A program made the translations under genes and the position numbers. Shown here one piece after another: positions 1 to 8,401 of a stretch of DNA of 47,541 nt. This stretch comes from Clostridiaceae bacterium (GTDB lineage Bacteria; Bacillota; Clostridia; Saccharofermentanales; Fastidiosipilaceae): NCBI GenBank assembly GCA_012520525.1, contig JAAYOA010000037.1, positions 1 through 47,541 of the forward strand. The letters run 5' to 3'. The notes below the pieces were generated by a model. It saw only the letters and a list, made by a program, of their open reading frames with translations, was not told where the DNA came from and did not search any database. How positions within the stretch are numbered: position 1 is the first letter of the stretch; every line of letters begins with the position of its first letter.

Positions 1-90
1 ATATATTAAATTTTCTCAAAAAGAAGCCGCTCCAGCCAGAGGTTACGGCAGCTGGAGCGGCTTCTTTTTGAGAAAATTTAATATATTTTT
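1..90. repeat. 36-bp perfect inverted repeat (terminator-like or MITE-like)
   Basis: Bases 1-36 and 51-86 are exact reverse complements around a 14-nt loop (37-50). The outer half of each arm is AT-rich and the inner half GC-rich. A T run follows at 86-90, so it could terminate transcription in either direction. A stem of 36 bp or more is much longer than a usual intrinsic terminator. Because the arm begins at base 1, it may extend beyond the window. Confidence 0.85.
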
Positions 91-131
91 CCATTAAATA
101 AGCGCGTTGGCATTTACTTGATAAATATAGA

Positions 132-160
132 TTTACTAACTTGAAAATTGACGCTATAAT
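132..160 (+). promoter_or_regulatory. Predicted sigma-A promoter for the molybdenum genes
   Basis: A perfect -10 TATAAT lies at 155-160, with TTTACT (4 of 6 matches to TTGACA) at 132-137 and a 17-bp spacer. A second overlapping TATAAT is at 160-165. The moaA start codon is about 75 bases downstream of the -10. This is prediction from consensus only. Confidence 0.5.
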
Positions 161-234
161 ATAATTTAACAGCGAGTTACTTTTGAATACAATTCGATAA
201 ACTGCATAATGTAAATTCTATTGCAGGTGAGTAA

Positions 235-1188
235 ATGATTGATGCCCATGGACGAGAATTAAATTATTTGCGCATTTCCGTCACTGATCGCTGCAATTTG
301 CGGTGTCACTACTGCATGCCCCCGGAGGGTGTTGTGCCGAAAATGCACGAAGCTATTTTGACATATGAAGAGATCGTTGAAATTGCTTCTGCAGCGGTGG
401 ATTTAGGTGTCAAAAAAATACGTCTCACTGGGGGTGAGCCCTTGGTACGCCGCGGCATTGTCGATTTGTGTATTAATTTGGCAAAGCTAAAGAATAAAGG
501 ATTGGAAGAGTTATGTCTGACGACAAATGGTTCTCTATTGAGTAAATTTGCCGAACCCTTAAGACGGGCTGGAGTTGATAGGCTCAATGTGAGTTTGGAC
601 ACCCCTTCAGCCGAGCTTTATAAAGAAATGACCCGCGGTGGTGACATCGAGGATGTATTTGCAGGACTTAAAAAAGCGCGGGAAGTCGGATTCACTGGTA
701 CAAAAATAAATGCAGTTTTGATAAATGACTTTAATGACTTGGATCTGCGTACGTTATCTGAATGGACTAGGAAATATCCTATTGACGTACGCTGGATTGA
801 ACTTATGCCCATTGGGGAAGCAGCAGAGTGGCACAAAGAGTCGTTTTTGTCATGTGAGACGGTGTTGACGGTTATTCCTGAACTCGAATATGTAGGTGAA
901 AAGGGTGTAGCAACGCTTTATCGCTTTCCCGATGGAAAAGGACACGTGGGTTTGATTCGACCACTCAGCCATCACTTTTGTAGTACCTGTACCCGCTTGC
1001 GCCTAACGGCGGACGGTTATCTGAAAACTTGTTTGCATAGTCGCGGCGAGATCCAACTGCGAGGACTGTCTGGAAATGAATTAAAAGCGGCTTTCCGCCG
1101 GGCGGCAGCCGATAAACCGTGGGAACATCACTTGAATGAGCGGGGAGTCAGTGACACAATCCGCTATATGAACCAAATAGGAGGATAG
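235..1188 (+). CDS. moaA: GTP 3',8-cyclase MoaA
   Basis: This is a radical SAM enzyme that, with MoaC, converts GTP to cyclic pyranopterin monophosphate, the first step of molybdenum cofactor synthesis in the cytoplasm. The N-terminal radical SAM cluster motif is C20-x3-C24-x2-C27 ([13 protein letters not shown]). The second 4Fe-4S cluster is C249, C252 and C266 near the C terminus. The protein ends in Gly-Gly, as active MoaA proteins do. At 317 residues it is full length. An AGGTGAG ribosome binding site precedes the ATG at 235. It heads the molybdenum block and its stop codon is one base before moaC. Identification is firm. Confidence 0.96.
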   Translation: MIDAHGRELNYLRISVTDRCNLRCHYCMPPEGVVPKMHEAILTYEEIVEIASAAVDLGVKKIRLTGGEPLVRRGIVDLCINLAKLKNKGLEELCLTTNGSLLSKFAEPLRRAGVDRLNVSLDTPSAELYKEMTRGGDIEDVFAGLKKAREVGFTGTKINAVLINDFNDLDLRTLSEWTRKYPIDVRWIELMPIGEAAEWHKESFLSCETVLTVIPELEYVGEKGVATLYRFPDGKGHVGLIRPLSHHFCSTCTRLRLTADGYLKTCLHSRGEIQLRGLSGNELKAAFRRAAADKPWEHHLNERGVSDTIRYMNQIGG

Positions 1189-1189
1189 A

Positions 1190-1687
1190 ATGTCTGACCA
1201 ACTCACTCATTTTGATGCCGATGGCAGAGCCCATATGGTTTCGGTCGGTGGAAAAGATATAACGAGCCGCCAGGCCACAGCTCGGGGATCAGTTTGGCTG
1301 AACAAAGAGACGTTCGCCCGGATAACGGAGGGAAATGTAAAAAAAGGAGATGTCTTAGCGACGGCACAAATCGCTGGCATTATGGGTGCTAAGCGCACAC
1401 CGGATCTTATCCCCCTGTGCCATCCTCTCTTACTGACAGGCGTAGATATTGAATATGATATCGATGGAGAGGCTTGTCGAATCGATATTTTTGCTACCGT
1501 CCGCTGTAATGGCAAAACAGGTGTGGAGATGGAAGCTTTGACGGCTGTAGGAGTGACTGCCCTTACGATTTATGATATGTGCAAAGCCATGCAGAAGGAT
1601 ATTCGGATCGGCGACATATATTTGCTTGAAAAAATGGGCGGTAAAAGTGGTCATTATAAGCACACGTCCTCTACTTTGACTGATTAG
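1190..1687 (+). CDS. moaC: Cyclic pyranopterin monophosphate synthase MoaC
   Basis: MoaC turns the MoaA product (3',8-cyclo-GTP) into cyclic pyranopterin monophosphate. The protein has 165 residues, a normal length, and carries the LCHP motif at residues 76-79, the YDMCKAM catalytic stretch around residues 129-135, and the [10 protein letters not shown]-terminal motif. Its ribosome binding site (GGAGG) lies inside the end of moaA, whose stop codon is one base upstream, so the two are co-transcribed and probably translationally coupled. No moaD, moaE or moaB follows here, so the later steps must be encoded elsewhere. Confidence 0.95.
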   Translation: MSDQLTHFDADGRAHMVSVGGKDITSRQATARGSVWLNKETFARITEGNVKKGDVLATAQIAGIMGAKRTPDLIPLCHPLLLTGVDIEYDIDGEACRIDIFATVRCNGKTGVEMEALTAVGVTALTIYDMCKAMQKDIRIGDIYLLEKMGGKSGHYKHTSSTLTD

Positions 1688-1724
1688 CTACAGGTTAGAT
1701 AACGCGAACCAAGAAGGAGAAACA

Positions 1725-2717
1725 ATGAAAAAAGTCAGCGTGTATGATGCAGTGGGTAAACAGTTGTTTCATGATATGACAGCAATTTTAGAGGGCGGCT
1801 ATAAAGGTCCTCGCTTTAAACGGGGGCACGTCATAACCCTTGAAGACATTCCGGTGTTGTTGGACATGGGAAAAGAACATATATTTATCTGGGAAAATGA
1901 TCCTAATTTAGTACATGAAGAGGATGCGGCATTTGCAGTTGTAGAAGCAGCGACAGGGGAAAACATAATCATTCCATCTCCAAGTGAGGGTCGTTTTCCC
2001 TTAAAAGCTTCCTGTGACGGAGTATTCGTACTCAATAGGGATGGATTAAAAGCCATTAATTCAGTGCCGGATTATACTTTTGCGACTTTGCGCCACGGCG
2101 CACCGGTTAAACAAGGGGATCTGGTTGTAGGAGCAAGGATTGTGCCCTTGGTGACAACAGTGGAACGGGTCGAGCAGGCTAAGGAAGCAGCTCAGCTCTA
2201 CGCCCCTGTCTTTTCGATTGCTCCCTATCGCCCTCTCAAGACGGCCATGGTCATCACAGGGGGAGAGATCTATAGTGGTCGGATCAAAGATGCCTTTGCC
2301 CCTATATTGCGTCGCAAGATCGCTACCTATGGTGGCATCGAATTAGGCGCAACGATCTGTCCCGATGACATCAACTTTATTGCTCAAGCTGTCATAGATT
2401 TTAAAGATCAAGGTGCAGATCTAGTCCTCATGACTGGTGGTATGTCTGTCGACCCCGATGATGTTACGCCCACTGTAATCCGTCAGCTGGCTGATTCTTT
2501 CTTGTTCCAAGGGTTGCCGGTACAACCTGGCAATATGTTGACGGTAGGATCTATGGATAAAACTGTCCTAGTAGGTGTGCCGGGTGCTTCCATGCACAGT
2601 CCGGTCACTAGTTTAGATCTTTTTTTGCCGCTGATATATGGCGGTGTTCCTTTTGATAAAGAAGATGCTATTCAATTGGGCGAAGGCGGCTTAGACATCT
2701 GTCGCCGCTGGTCATAG
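1725..2717 (+). CDS. Molybdopterin-binding protein, MoeA/MoaB-like
   Basis: This 330-residue protein has a C-terminal MoCF-biosynthesis (MoaB/Mog-type) domain. The motif MTGGMSVDPDDVTPTVI, around residues 235-251, matches the molybdopterin-binding TGG-S-D-D-TP signature. It starts with about 160 residues that resemble the MoeA-like N-terminal region seen in the clostridial molybdopterin-binding protein family. It is shorter than classical MoeA (about 400 residues), so I do not assign moeA. Role: probably binding molybdopterin or its adenylate during metal insertion. AAGGAGAAAC precedes the ATG, 37 bases after moaC. Membership of the molybdopterin-binding fold is confident; the exact step is not. 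Confidence 0.85.
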   Translation: MKKVSVYDAVGKQLFHDMTAILEGGYKGPRFKRGHVITLEDIPVLLDMGKEHIFIWENDPNLVHEEDAAFAVVEAATGENIIIPSPSEGRFPLKASCDGVFVLNRDGLKAINSVPDYTFATLRHGAPVKQGDLVVGARIVPLVTTVERVEQAKEAAQLYAPVFSIAPYRPLKTAMVITGGEIYSGRIKDAFAPILRRKIATYGGIELGATICPDDINFIAQAVIDFKDQGADLVLMTGGMSVDPDDVTPTVIRQLADSFLFQGLPVQPGNMLTVGSMDKTVLVGVPGASMHSPVTSLDLFLPLIYGGVPFDKEDAIQLGEGGLDICRRWS

Positions 2718-2746
2718 TTGCGCAACTAAACACAAATTAATTTGTG
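2717..2746. promoter_or_regulatory. Two adjacent palindromes upstream of modA
   Basis: GTTGCGCAAC (2717-2726) and CACAAATTAATTTGTG (2731-2746) are perfect palindromes in the short gap between the molybdopterin-binding gene and modA. They could be operators for a molybdate-responsive regulator or a weak terminator stem. They do not match the Escherichia coli ModE consensus. The function is inferred only. Confidence 0.4.
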
Positions 2747-2773
2747 ATTAGAGATGTAAATAAGGAGGGACTT

Positions 2774-3679
2774 ATGGAAAATATCGTAAAAAAACTGATC
2801 AGTTTGTGGTTGTGTGCAACCCTGTTGCTAGGTTTAGGTGCCTGCGGCAGCACATCTGAGCAGACCGACAACAATATCGCTGATGAAGAGACTGGGACAA
2901 CGGCGACACAGGAAGCCATAAACGAAACAGCTGAAGATGAAGACGCCATTGATGGCACTACAGAAGATTCAGCTTCGGGTGGTAAATCGATGGAACTATA
3001 TGTGTCGGCGGCGGCCAGCTTGACCGATGCGGTGACCGAGCTAAACCAAATTTTTAATGAAGTGCATCCGGAAGTGGAGTTAGTCGTGAACTATGGGTCG
3101 TCCGGCAAACTGCAACAGCAGATTGAAGAAGGCGCACCTGCCGACGTATTTGTTTCTGCCGGTCAAAAGCAAATGAATGCTTTAGAAGAACAAAATCTTG
3201 TAGACACAGACAGTCGCATTGATTTATTAGAAAATAAAGTTGTGCTCATCCAACCCGCTACTGCAGAACATGAATTGGCGAGTTTTGAAGATGTATTAAA
3301 TGATGATATTAAAATGATTGCAATTGGTGAATCATCAGTGCCGGTCGGGCAATACACCGAAGCAATTTTTACAAACCTTGGTATTTGGGATCAGGTTCAG
3401 ACCAAAGCTAACTTCGGTCAAGATGTGCGCAACGTGTTAGCCTGGGTTGAAACAGGGGATGCCGATTGCGGTGTCGTCTACGCTACCGATGCGGCAATCT
3501 CCGATAAGGTAAAAGTGGTTACTTTCGCACCTGAGGGAAGTCATGATCCGGTCATCTATCCGGCGGCAGTCATGGCGGGCAGCGACCAACCCGATATGGC
3601 CAAAGCTTATCTAAATTTCCTGACTTCACCGGAGGCTTCGGCGGTTTTTGAGCGATATGGTTTTGATCCTGTCAACTAA
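2774..3679 (+). CDS. modA: Molybdate ABC transporter substrate-binding lipoprotein ModA
   Basis: This is the extracellular molybdate-binding subunit of ModABC. A signal peptide ends in the lipobox LGAC with the acylated Cys at residue 24, followed by an acidic Thr/Glu-rich linker to about residue 75. The mature domain has the ModA hallmarks AAASL, GSSGKLQQQIEEGAPADVF and VPVGQYTE. I chose the ATG at 2774 because AAGGAGGG sits just upstream; a GTG at 2744 in the same frame lacks a ribosome binding site and would disrupt the signal peptide. It has 301 residues. Molybdate versus tungstate preference cannot be read from sequence, but it is ModA-like rather than TupA-like. Confidence 0.94.
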   Translation: MENIVKKLISLWLCATLLLGLGACGSTSEQTDNNIADEETGTTATQEAINETAEDEDAIDGTTEDSASGGKSMELYVSAAASLTDAVTELNQIFNEVHPEVELVVNYGSSGKLQQQIEEGAPADVFVSAGQKQMNALEEQNLVDTDSRIDLLENKVVLIQPATAEHELASFEDVLNDDIKMIAIGESSVPVGQYTEAIFTNLGIWDQVQTKANFGQDVRNVLAWVETGDADCGVVYATDAAISDKVKVVTFAPEGSHDPVIYPAAVMAGSDQPDMAKAYLNFLTSPEASAVFERYGFDPVN

Positions 3680-3817
3680 AGAACGATGCTTAAATATGCA
3701 GTGAAATTAAAGGCGTGGCGTACTTTTGGGTCAATATTCCTGTAGATAAAATGACCTATTAGGGTTAAATACAGGTTGTACTTAATTAGAAAATAGTATT
3801 TATGGTAAGGAATTAGG

Positions 3818-4519
3818 ATGGATTTATCACCGCTCTGGATTTCAATGAAAATTGCACTGTGCGCGACGGTAGTCACGTTGATTTTTGGTGTGCTGGCGGC
3901 GTGGTGTGTTTTTCGAATGCGACGCGGTTGGCAAATACTGGATGGTTTATTTACGTTGCCTATGGTGTTGCCTCCGACTGTCGTGGGTTTTGGCTTGCTC
4001 GTTATTTTTGGTCGCAACAGTGGCTTGGGCAGGTGGCTGGAGTCGGTGGGATTGCCCGTTGTGTTCACATGGTACGGTGCTGTGATTGCAGCTTCCGTCG
4101 TTGCCTTTCCTTTACTTTACAGAGCGACTCGAGGTGCCTTTGAGCAGCTGGACCCAGACCTCATTGCCTGTGCCCGCACGTTAGGAATGACGGAGTGGCA
4201 AATTTTTCATAAGATTCTGATACCCAATGCTTGGCCCGGTATTCTTTCCGGTGTTGTACTCTCTTTTGCCCGTTCGATGGGGGAATTCGGTGCCACGACA
4301 CTGATTGCCGGCAATATTCCCGGGCGCACCCAGACGATGGCGTTGGCTATTTATAGTGCTGTTCAGAACAACAAAAAGACATTGGCTACTCGCTGGTCTT
4401 TGATTATTATGGTTATTTCTTTTGTAGCTATCTTTTTAATGAATTTAACTTTGAAAGAACGCAAGACAGCACATTGCTACAATAAATGTGGAGAGAAACA
4501 GCGGGAGATGACACCATGA
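3818..4519 (+). CDS. modB: Molybdate ABC transporter permease ModB
   Basis: This is the membrane permease of the molybdate importer, with 233 residues and about five hydrophobic segments. The permease EAA loop that contacts ModC is visible as CARTLGMTEWQIFHKILIPN, around residues 115-134. FARSMGEFGATTLIAGNIPG, around residues 149-168, is typical of ModB. The ATG at 3818 has an AAGGAATTAGG ribosome binding site. The 138-base gap after modA has no clear terminator. The gene overlaps modC by the sequence ATGA. Confidence 0.94.
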   Translation: MDLSPLWISMKIALCATVVTLIFGVLAAWCVFRMRRGWQILDGLFTLPMVLPPTVVGFGLLVIFGRNSGLGRWLESVGLPVVFTWYGAVIAASVVAFPLLYRATRGAFEQLDPDLIACARTLGMTEWQIFHKILIPNAWPGILSGVVLSFARSMGEFGATTLIAGNIPGRTQTMALAIYSAVQNNKKTLATRWSLIIMVISFVAIFLMNLTLKERKTAHCYNKCGEKQREMTP

Positions 4520-5616
4520 AGCTGGAGGTAAAGATCACTAAGCGCCTTAAAAATTTCGTCTTAGATGTGGATTTTATTCACGAACAAGGCGTCCTGGGTC
4601 TTTTAGGTCATTCGGGCTGCGGCAAGAGCATGACTTTAAAATGCCTAGCTGGCATCGAGACCCCCGACAGAGGCAGAATCGTCTTAAATGACAAGGTATT
4701 ATTTGATTCAAATTTAGGTATCAATCTAAAGCCACGTCAGCGCAAAGTAGGTTATCTGTTTCAGCGCTATGTTCTATTTCCAAATATGACGGTGCGGGAA
4801 AATATTCTTGCCGGAATGTTGGCACGACAAGTTGAGGACAAAGAGCAGATTGTGGATAGCTATATTCAGCATATGTATTTACAGGGGCTTGAAGATCAGT
4901 ACCCTTATCAATTATCGGGCGGTGAACAGCAGCGCGTCGCTCTAGCTCGCATGTTGGTAACGAATCCAGAGGTTCTGCTTCTCGACGAACCCTTTTCGGC
5001 CCTTGATACTTTTTTAAAACAACAGATGGAACATGCGATGTTTGATCTTTTTGACCGTTATGGCGGCGGTGTCATCTATGTGACCCACAACCGGGATGAA
5101 ATCAATCGATTTTGTGATTGGGTCGCCGTAATGGAACAGGGGTCTGTCGTGGAATTATTGTCAAAACGAGATTTATTTGAAAGACCTGTCCATTTGTCAA
5201 CGGCAAAATTATCCGGCTGTAAAAACTTTTCAAAGGCAACAGTTGTACAGAAATCCGGTTCAATTGATGAAGAACATCCCTCCGGTGGTCGCGTTCAAGC
5301 CCTAGATTGGGGAACGGAGTTAACCGTTTCAGGCATACTACCTGCTGAAACAAACTATATAGGTGTAAGGGCTCACTATATTCAACTGAGCAAAGAAAAG
5401 ACAGCTAACAGTATTCCTGTCCGACCGGTGAGGGTAATCGAAAATCTATTTGAAACATCTGTTATCTGTTGTCCTATAAATATTGAATTTAATAGTAGAC
5501 CAGAAAATATTATTCAAATTGATCTTGAACCTAGGATCTGGCGATCCTTTAATTCAATGTCGCAATTTTGGCTTAAAATAGATCCAGAGGTAATTATGCC
5601 TCTTCAGTCAACTTAA
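4516..5616 (+). CDS. modC: Molybdate ABC transporter ATP-binding protein ModC
   Basis: This is the cytoplasmic ATPase driving molybdate uptake. Walker A is GHSGCGKS (31-38), the ABC signature LSGGEQQ is near 133-139, Walker B is VLLLDEPFSALD near 154-165, and the H-loop reads VTHNRDE. The C-terminal third (about 230-366) is a weakly conserved TOBE/Mop-like regulatory region (GVRAHYIQL). The ATG at 4516 overlaps the modB stop (ATGA), so translation is coupled. A longer reading from 4486 adds ten residues without better support. Length is 366 residues, normal for ModC. Confidence 0.94.
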   Translation: MKLEVKITKRLKNFVLDVDFIHEQGVLGLLGHSGCGKSMTLKCLAGIETPDRGRIVLNDKVLFDSNLGINLKPRQRKVGYLFQRYVLFPNMTVRENILAGMLARQVEDKEQIVDSYIQHMYLQGLEDQYPYQLSGGEQQRVALARMLVTNPEVLLLDEPFSALDTFLKQQMEHAMFDLFDRYGGGVIYVTHNRDEINRFCDWVAVMEQGSVVELLSKRDLFERPVHLSTAKLSGCKNFSKATVVQKSGSIDEEHPSGGRVQALDWGTELTVSGILPAETNYIGVRAHYIQLSKEKTANSIPVRPVRVIENLFETSVICCPINIEFNSRPENIIQIDLEPRIWRSFNSMSQFWLKIDPEVIMPLQST

Positions 5617-5646
5617 AATGAATACTTAAATGAGAGAGGTCAAGCC

Positions 5647-6654
5647 TTGAAAATTAGAACTTATATCATAACAGTGAGCGATAAAGGTGCCCGTGGTGAG
5701 CGAGAAGATGTGACAGGACCGAAACTTAAAGATATGTTGGTGCAAGATGTCTATGAGGTTGTGGGACATGAAATCCTTCCCGATGAATATAGACTAATCG
5801 TCGACAAACTCTGTGAGTTGGCGGACGGCGGAGATGTTGATCTTATTTTAACCAATGGCGGTACCGGTTTCTCTCCCCGGGATGTGACGCCAGAAGCTAC
5901 TTTAGAGGTGGTTGATCGGCGAGTTCCGGGCATTCCCGAAGCGATGCGGCAGGCTTCCTTGGTCATCACACCCATGGCTGTGTTGAGTCGCAGTGAAGCG
6001 GGGATTAGGAAACGAACTTTAATCGTAAATCTACCTGGCAGTCCCAAGGCTGCCACTGAGAATTTGGCGGCGGTGATCGCCGCTCTGCCCCACGGCATCG
6101 AAGTTATGAGAGGGGAAGTTGGTGACTGTGCCGAACCTGTAGTAAACGAACCTGTGGTGAACGAAGTGGCCAATGCCGTTGCAGAAGCTGCCCTGACAGC
6201 CGATGTGGCTGCAGCTATCAAGGGCGTTGTCGTCGCCGTGAACGTCAGTGAGCGAAAAGGGACGACTAAAAAAGAAGTTGAGTCAATCCTCTTACGACCC
6301 GACTGGGGGATCGAAGGCGATGCCCATGCTGGTAATTGGCATCGTCAAGTAAGCTTGTTGGCGGAGGAAAGCATAGATATTATGCGCGCCCAAACAGATA
6401 TGGATTTGGAAAATGGTATTTTTGCTGAAAACATAAATACTCGAGGGATTGATCTCAAGTCGTTGCCGATCGGCACTCGATTGGCTGTCGGATCTGCAAT
6501 TTTAGAAGTCACTCAAATTGGCAAAGAGTGCCACGACGGAGGCTGTGCCGTCATGCGGGCAGTCGGCCATTGTATTATGCCGCGGGAAGGTATTTTTGCG
6601 AAAACGATTCAAGGGGGCACGGTGCGGGCAGGTGATCCCATCCATATTATCTAG
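5647..6654 (+). CDS. MogA/MoaB-domain and MOSC-domain fusion protein
   Basis: This is a two-domain protein of 335 residues. Residues 1-160 form a Mog/MoaB domain (TVSDKGARGER near the start, then TNGGTGFSPRDVTPEAT), expected to adenylylate molybdopterin. Residues about 196-335 form a MOSC domain with IEGDAHAGNWHRQVS and a Cys-rich GKECHDGGCAVM followed by CIMPREGIFAKTI. MOSC domains handle sulfur on molybdenum cofactors. The linker (about 162-195) contains a small PVVNE duplication. The start is TTG at 5647, chosen for the GAGAGG ribosome binding site; no better ATG exists. It closes the block, 30 bases after modC. Confidence 0.9.
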   Translation: MKIRTYIITVSDKGARGEREDVTGPKLKDMLVQDVYEVVGHEILPDEYRLIVDKLCELADGGDVDLILTNGGTGFSPRDVTPEATLEVVDRRVPGIPEAMRQASLVITPMAVLSRSEAGIRKRTLIVNLPGSPKAATENLAAVIAALPHGIEVMRGEVGDCAEPVVNEPVVNEVANAVAEAALTADVAAAIKGVVVAVNVSERKGTTKKEVESILLRPDWGIEGDAHAGNWHRQVSLLAEESIDIMRAQTDMDLENGIFAENINTRGIDLKSLPIGTRLAVGSAILEVTQIGKECHDGGCAVMRAVGHCIMPREGIFAKTIQGGTVRAGDPIHII

Positions 6655-6701
6655 CTGTCATTAACCTGAATCTTTGGACTTTAAAATAGGATCTTAATAT
6701 T

Positions 6702-6783
6702 ATTCCAGACTTTAAAGTGATGTGTCGGTTTGGAATGTCCATACAGGAGTAACTAATTTTAGAATATCAGTTCCCTGCCTGTA
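6702..6783. other. Structured intergenic stretch with two hairpins
   Basis: Two hairpins sit back to back between the Mog-MOSC gene and the lacI-type gene. ATTCCAGAC (6702-6710) pairs with GTTTGGAAT (6728-6736) with one G-T pair. TACAGG (6742-6747) pairs with CCTGTA (6778-6783), with an inner AACT/AGTT pairing. Neither ends in a T run. It may be a 3' UTR structure or a small RNA; no known riboswitch was recognised. Confidence 0.4.
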
Positions 6784-6821
6784 GAATTATGTACCCTGTC
6801 AATTCAACTCAATAGATATAG

Positions 6822-6864
6822 AATGCCTCTACAGCTGCGGCGCAGATCTGTAGGGCATTTTATG
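6822..6864. terminator. Bidirectional terminator between convergent genes
   Basis: AATGCCTCTACAG (6822-6834) pairs with CTGTAGGGCATT around a loop, leaving one unpaired T in the left arm. The right arm ends near 6859 and runs into T-rich sequence. It lies between the + strand Mog-MOSC gene and the - strand LacI-type gene, so it can serve both. Confidence 0.65.
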
Positions 6865-6941
6865 TTTAAGACATCGATAGGTTATAGAACGAGGCGCGGG
6901 AAAACTTGAAGCGAGATTGAGAACAATTAATATGGTGACAG

Positions 6942-7979
6942 CTAGATCGATTCTCTCAAATTATATGAATTATAAATATCAATATGGGTGAAGTGGTTCT
7001 CTTGCTCTGGTTTAATTCCGCTGATAATATAATCTATTAGTATATTTACTGGCTTCACAGCCTGAGTTTTTGCACCTTGGTCAACAATAAAATCAATCAA
7101 CCCATTTTTTAGATTAACGATATTTTCGGGTACTAGATCGTGGCAGATCATGTGTACTTGATCGCCGATACCGAGTTCTTTTACGGCATCACATGTTCCT
7201 AGCTGACCATTTGCAGTGTTATATATACCTTGCAGGTCAGGTTGTTCTTGAAATGCTTTTTTTACAAGTTCGCGGGCTATATCTCTCTTATCTTGACAGG
7301 CCACGACGGGAAGTAATTCGATGTCTTTGAAGACATTTTTTATTTCGTGACGAAATCCTTCTACACGGCGTTGGTGGGAGATGCTGTTGTGGTAACCTGT
7401 AACGATTAAAACTTTACCTTTGCCACAGAGCAGACCATTCATCAAACTGGCGCAAGCTCTGCCACTTTGATAGTTATTTTGACCCACATAACATAATCGC
7501 ATCGAATCAGGCAGGTCGGTATTGAATGTGACGACGGGAATATTCTCTTCTTTTAATTTATTGATTTTTTGGACGACCCGATGGTCTTGTATGGGTGCCA
7601 AAGAAATGCCGTCTACGCCTTCTTTATACAACTCATCTAAGGCCTGCAGCTGTTTCTTTAAATCAAGTTGCTCGTTTGTATAGAGGATCAATTCGGCACC
7701 ATTATTTTTAATCTCCTCGCGCGCTGCCTCGATCTCTGAAAGAATTTTTTGAATGAATGGTGTTTCCGTCGATTGAATGATGACACCTAACTTTAATGGT
7801 CGGTGGGTGCGGACAAGCATTGAGCCGGCTCGATTAGGCTGATAACCTAATTCTTCGGCAATGGCTAAGATGCGTTCGGCGACTTCTTGTTTGACCGGTC
7901 CACTTTTATTAAGTGCTCGGTGCACTGTGCCGCGCGAAACGCCGGCTAAATCGGCAATTTGTTGCTGGGTAACAGCCAT
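6942..7979 (-). CDS. LacI-family transcriptional regulator
   Basis: This is a sugar-responsive regulator. The N-terminal LacI helix-turn-helix is at residues 4-24 (TQQQIADLAGVSRGTVHRAL), followed by the hinge region and a periplasmic-binding-protein-like effector domain to residue 345. I chose the ATG at 7979 because an AGTAGG sequence lies six bases upstream. ATG at 7985 and a longer form from 8021 are possible. It diverges from the dehydrogenase/binding-protein/isomerase operon, which it probably controls through the operator-like palindrome at 8315-8330. The GTVHRALN recognition-helix variant is common among regulators next to Gfo/Idh and sugar isomerase genes. The effector is unknown. Confidence 0.9.
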   Translation of the reverse strand: MAVTQQQIADLAGVSRGTVHRALNKSGPVKQEVAERILAIAEELGYQPNRAGSMLVRTHRPLKLGVIIQSTETPFIQKILSEIEAAREEIKNNGAELILYTNEQLDLKKQLQALDELYKEGVDGISLAPIQDHRVVQKINKLKEENIPVVTFNTDLPDSMRLCYVGQNNYQSGRACASLMNGLLCGKGKVLIVTGYHNSISHQRRVEGFRHEIKNVFKDIELLPVVACQDKRDIARELVKKAFQEQPDLQGIYNTANGQLGTCDAVKELGIGDQVHMICHDLVPENIVNLKNGLIDFIVDQGAKTQAVKPVNILIDYIISGIKPEQENHFTHIDIYNSYNLRESI

Positions 7980-8043
7980 AAACATCCTACTCTCTGTGAG
8001 AAATATATCAAGATCGAGCACAATTATATGTGTTCAATAATAT

Positions 8044-8075
8044 TAGAATATAATTCATAATCTAGTTATATTCTA
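8044..8075. promoter_or_regulatory. Inverted repeat upstream of the LacI-type gene
   Basis: TAGAATATAA (8044-8053) and TTATATTCTA (8066-8075) are perfect reverse complements separated by 12 bases, so the half-site centres are about two helical turns apart. It may be an operator for the regulator gene itself. It is AT-rich, so chance is possible. Confidence 0.35.
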
Positions 8076-8314
8076 TCAAAAAAATTCGTTTTTACTGGAT
8101 TAGAATTATTAAACAAGAGAAGTACATATTTCAATATCTAGAGAAACAGAAAACTGACGTATGGTTCATCCTGTTGGAACTTTTGAAATCATGCAGACGT
8201 ATTTTCTGATTGTTAACAATCGAGGTGTACGAAAGCCACATTTAAAGCTTGAGTTTATCAACAAGTTGCACAAATATAAAAAAAAATGTGCAAAATTGTT
8301 ATACTTTTTGCATT

Positions 8315-8345
8315 GTGTTCACGTGTACACTTGTGTTAATATAAC
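8315..8345 (+). promoter_or_regulatory. Promoter with LacI-type operator for the dehydrogenase operon
   Basis: GTGTTCACGTGTACAC (8315-8330) is palindromic at seven of eight base pairs with a central CG, the usual form of LacI-family operators. It overlaps a possible -35 (TTCACG, 8318-8323) that is 16 bases before a -10 TATAAC (8340-8345). Repressor bound here would block RNA polymerase. The match is by pattern, not by a known regulon. Confidence 0.55.
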
Positions 8346-8401
8346 ATTAAAGTAGTTAAAACCCATTAGTGAGCAGCATGAGCTGCAAAAGGAGCTACAG
8401 T

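Larger units (their letters stand above)
7980..8401. other. Divergent regulatory region
   Basis: This is a 422-base AT-rich gap between two divergent genes. It holds a 10-bp perfect inverted repeat at 8044-8053/8066-8075, an A-rich stretch around 8277-8287 flanked by TTGCACA (8266) and TGTGCAA (8287), and the promoter/operator at 8315-8345. A 64-codon open frame at 8161-8355 has no ribosome binding site and no recognisable product, so I do not call it a gene. Confidence 0.6.

Noticed and set aside
87-234. Molybdenum cofactor riboswitch before moaA
   Set aside because: The leader after the predicted promoter is only about 70 bases and shows no Moco-RNA-like paired structure that I could find.
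8161-8355. 64-codon open frame in the divergent regulatory region
   Set aside because: No ribosome binding site, no recognisable protein, and it overlaps the operator and promoter of the dehydrogenase operon.
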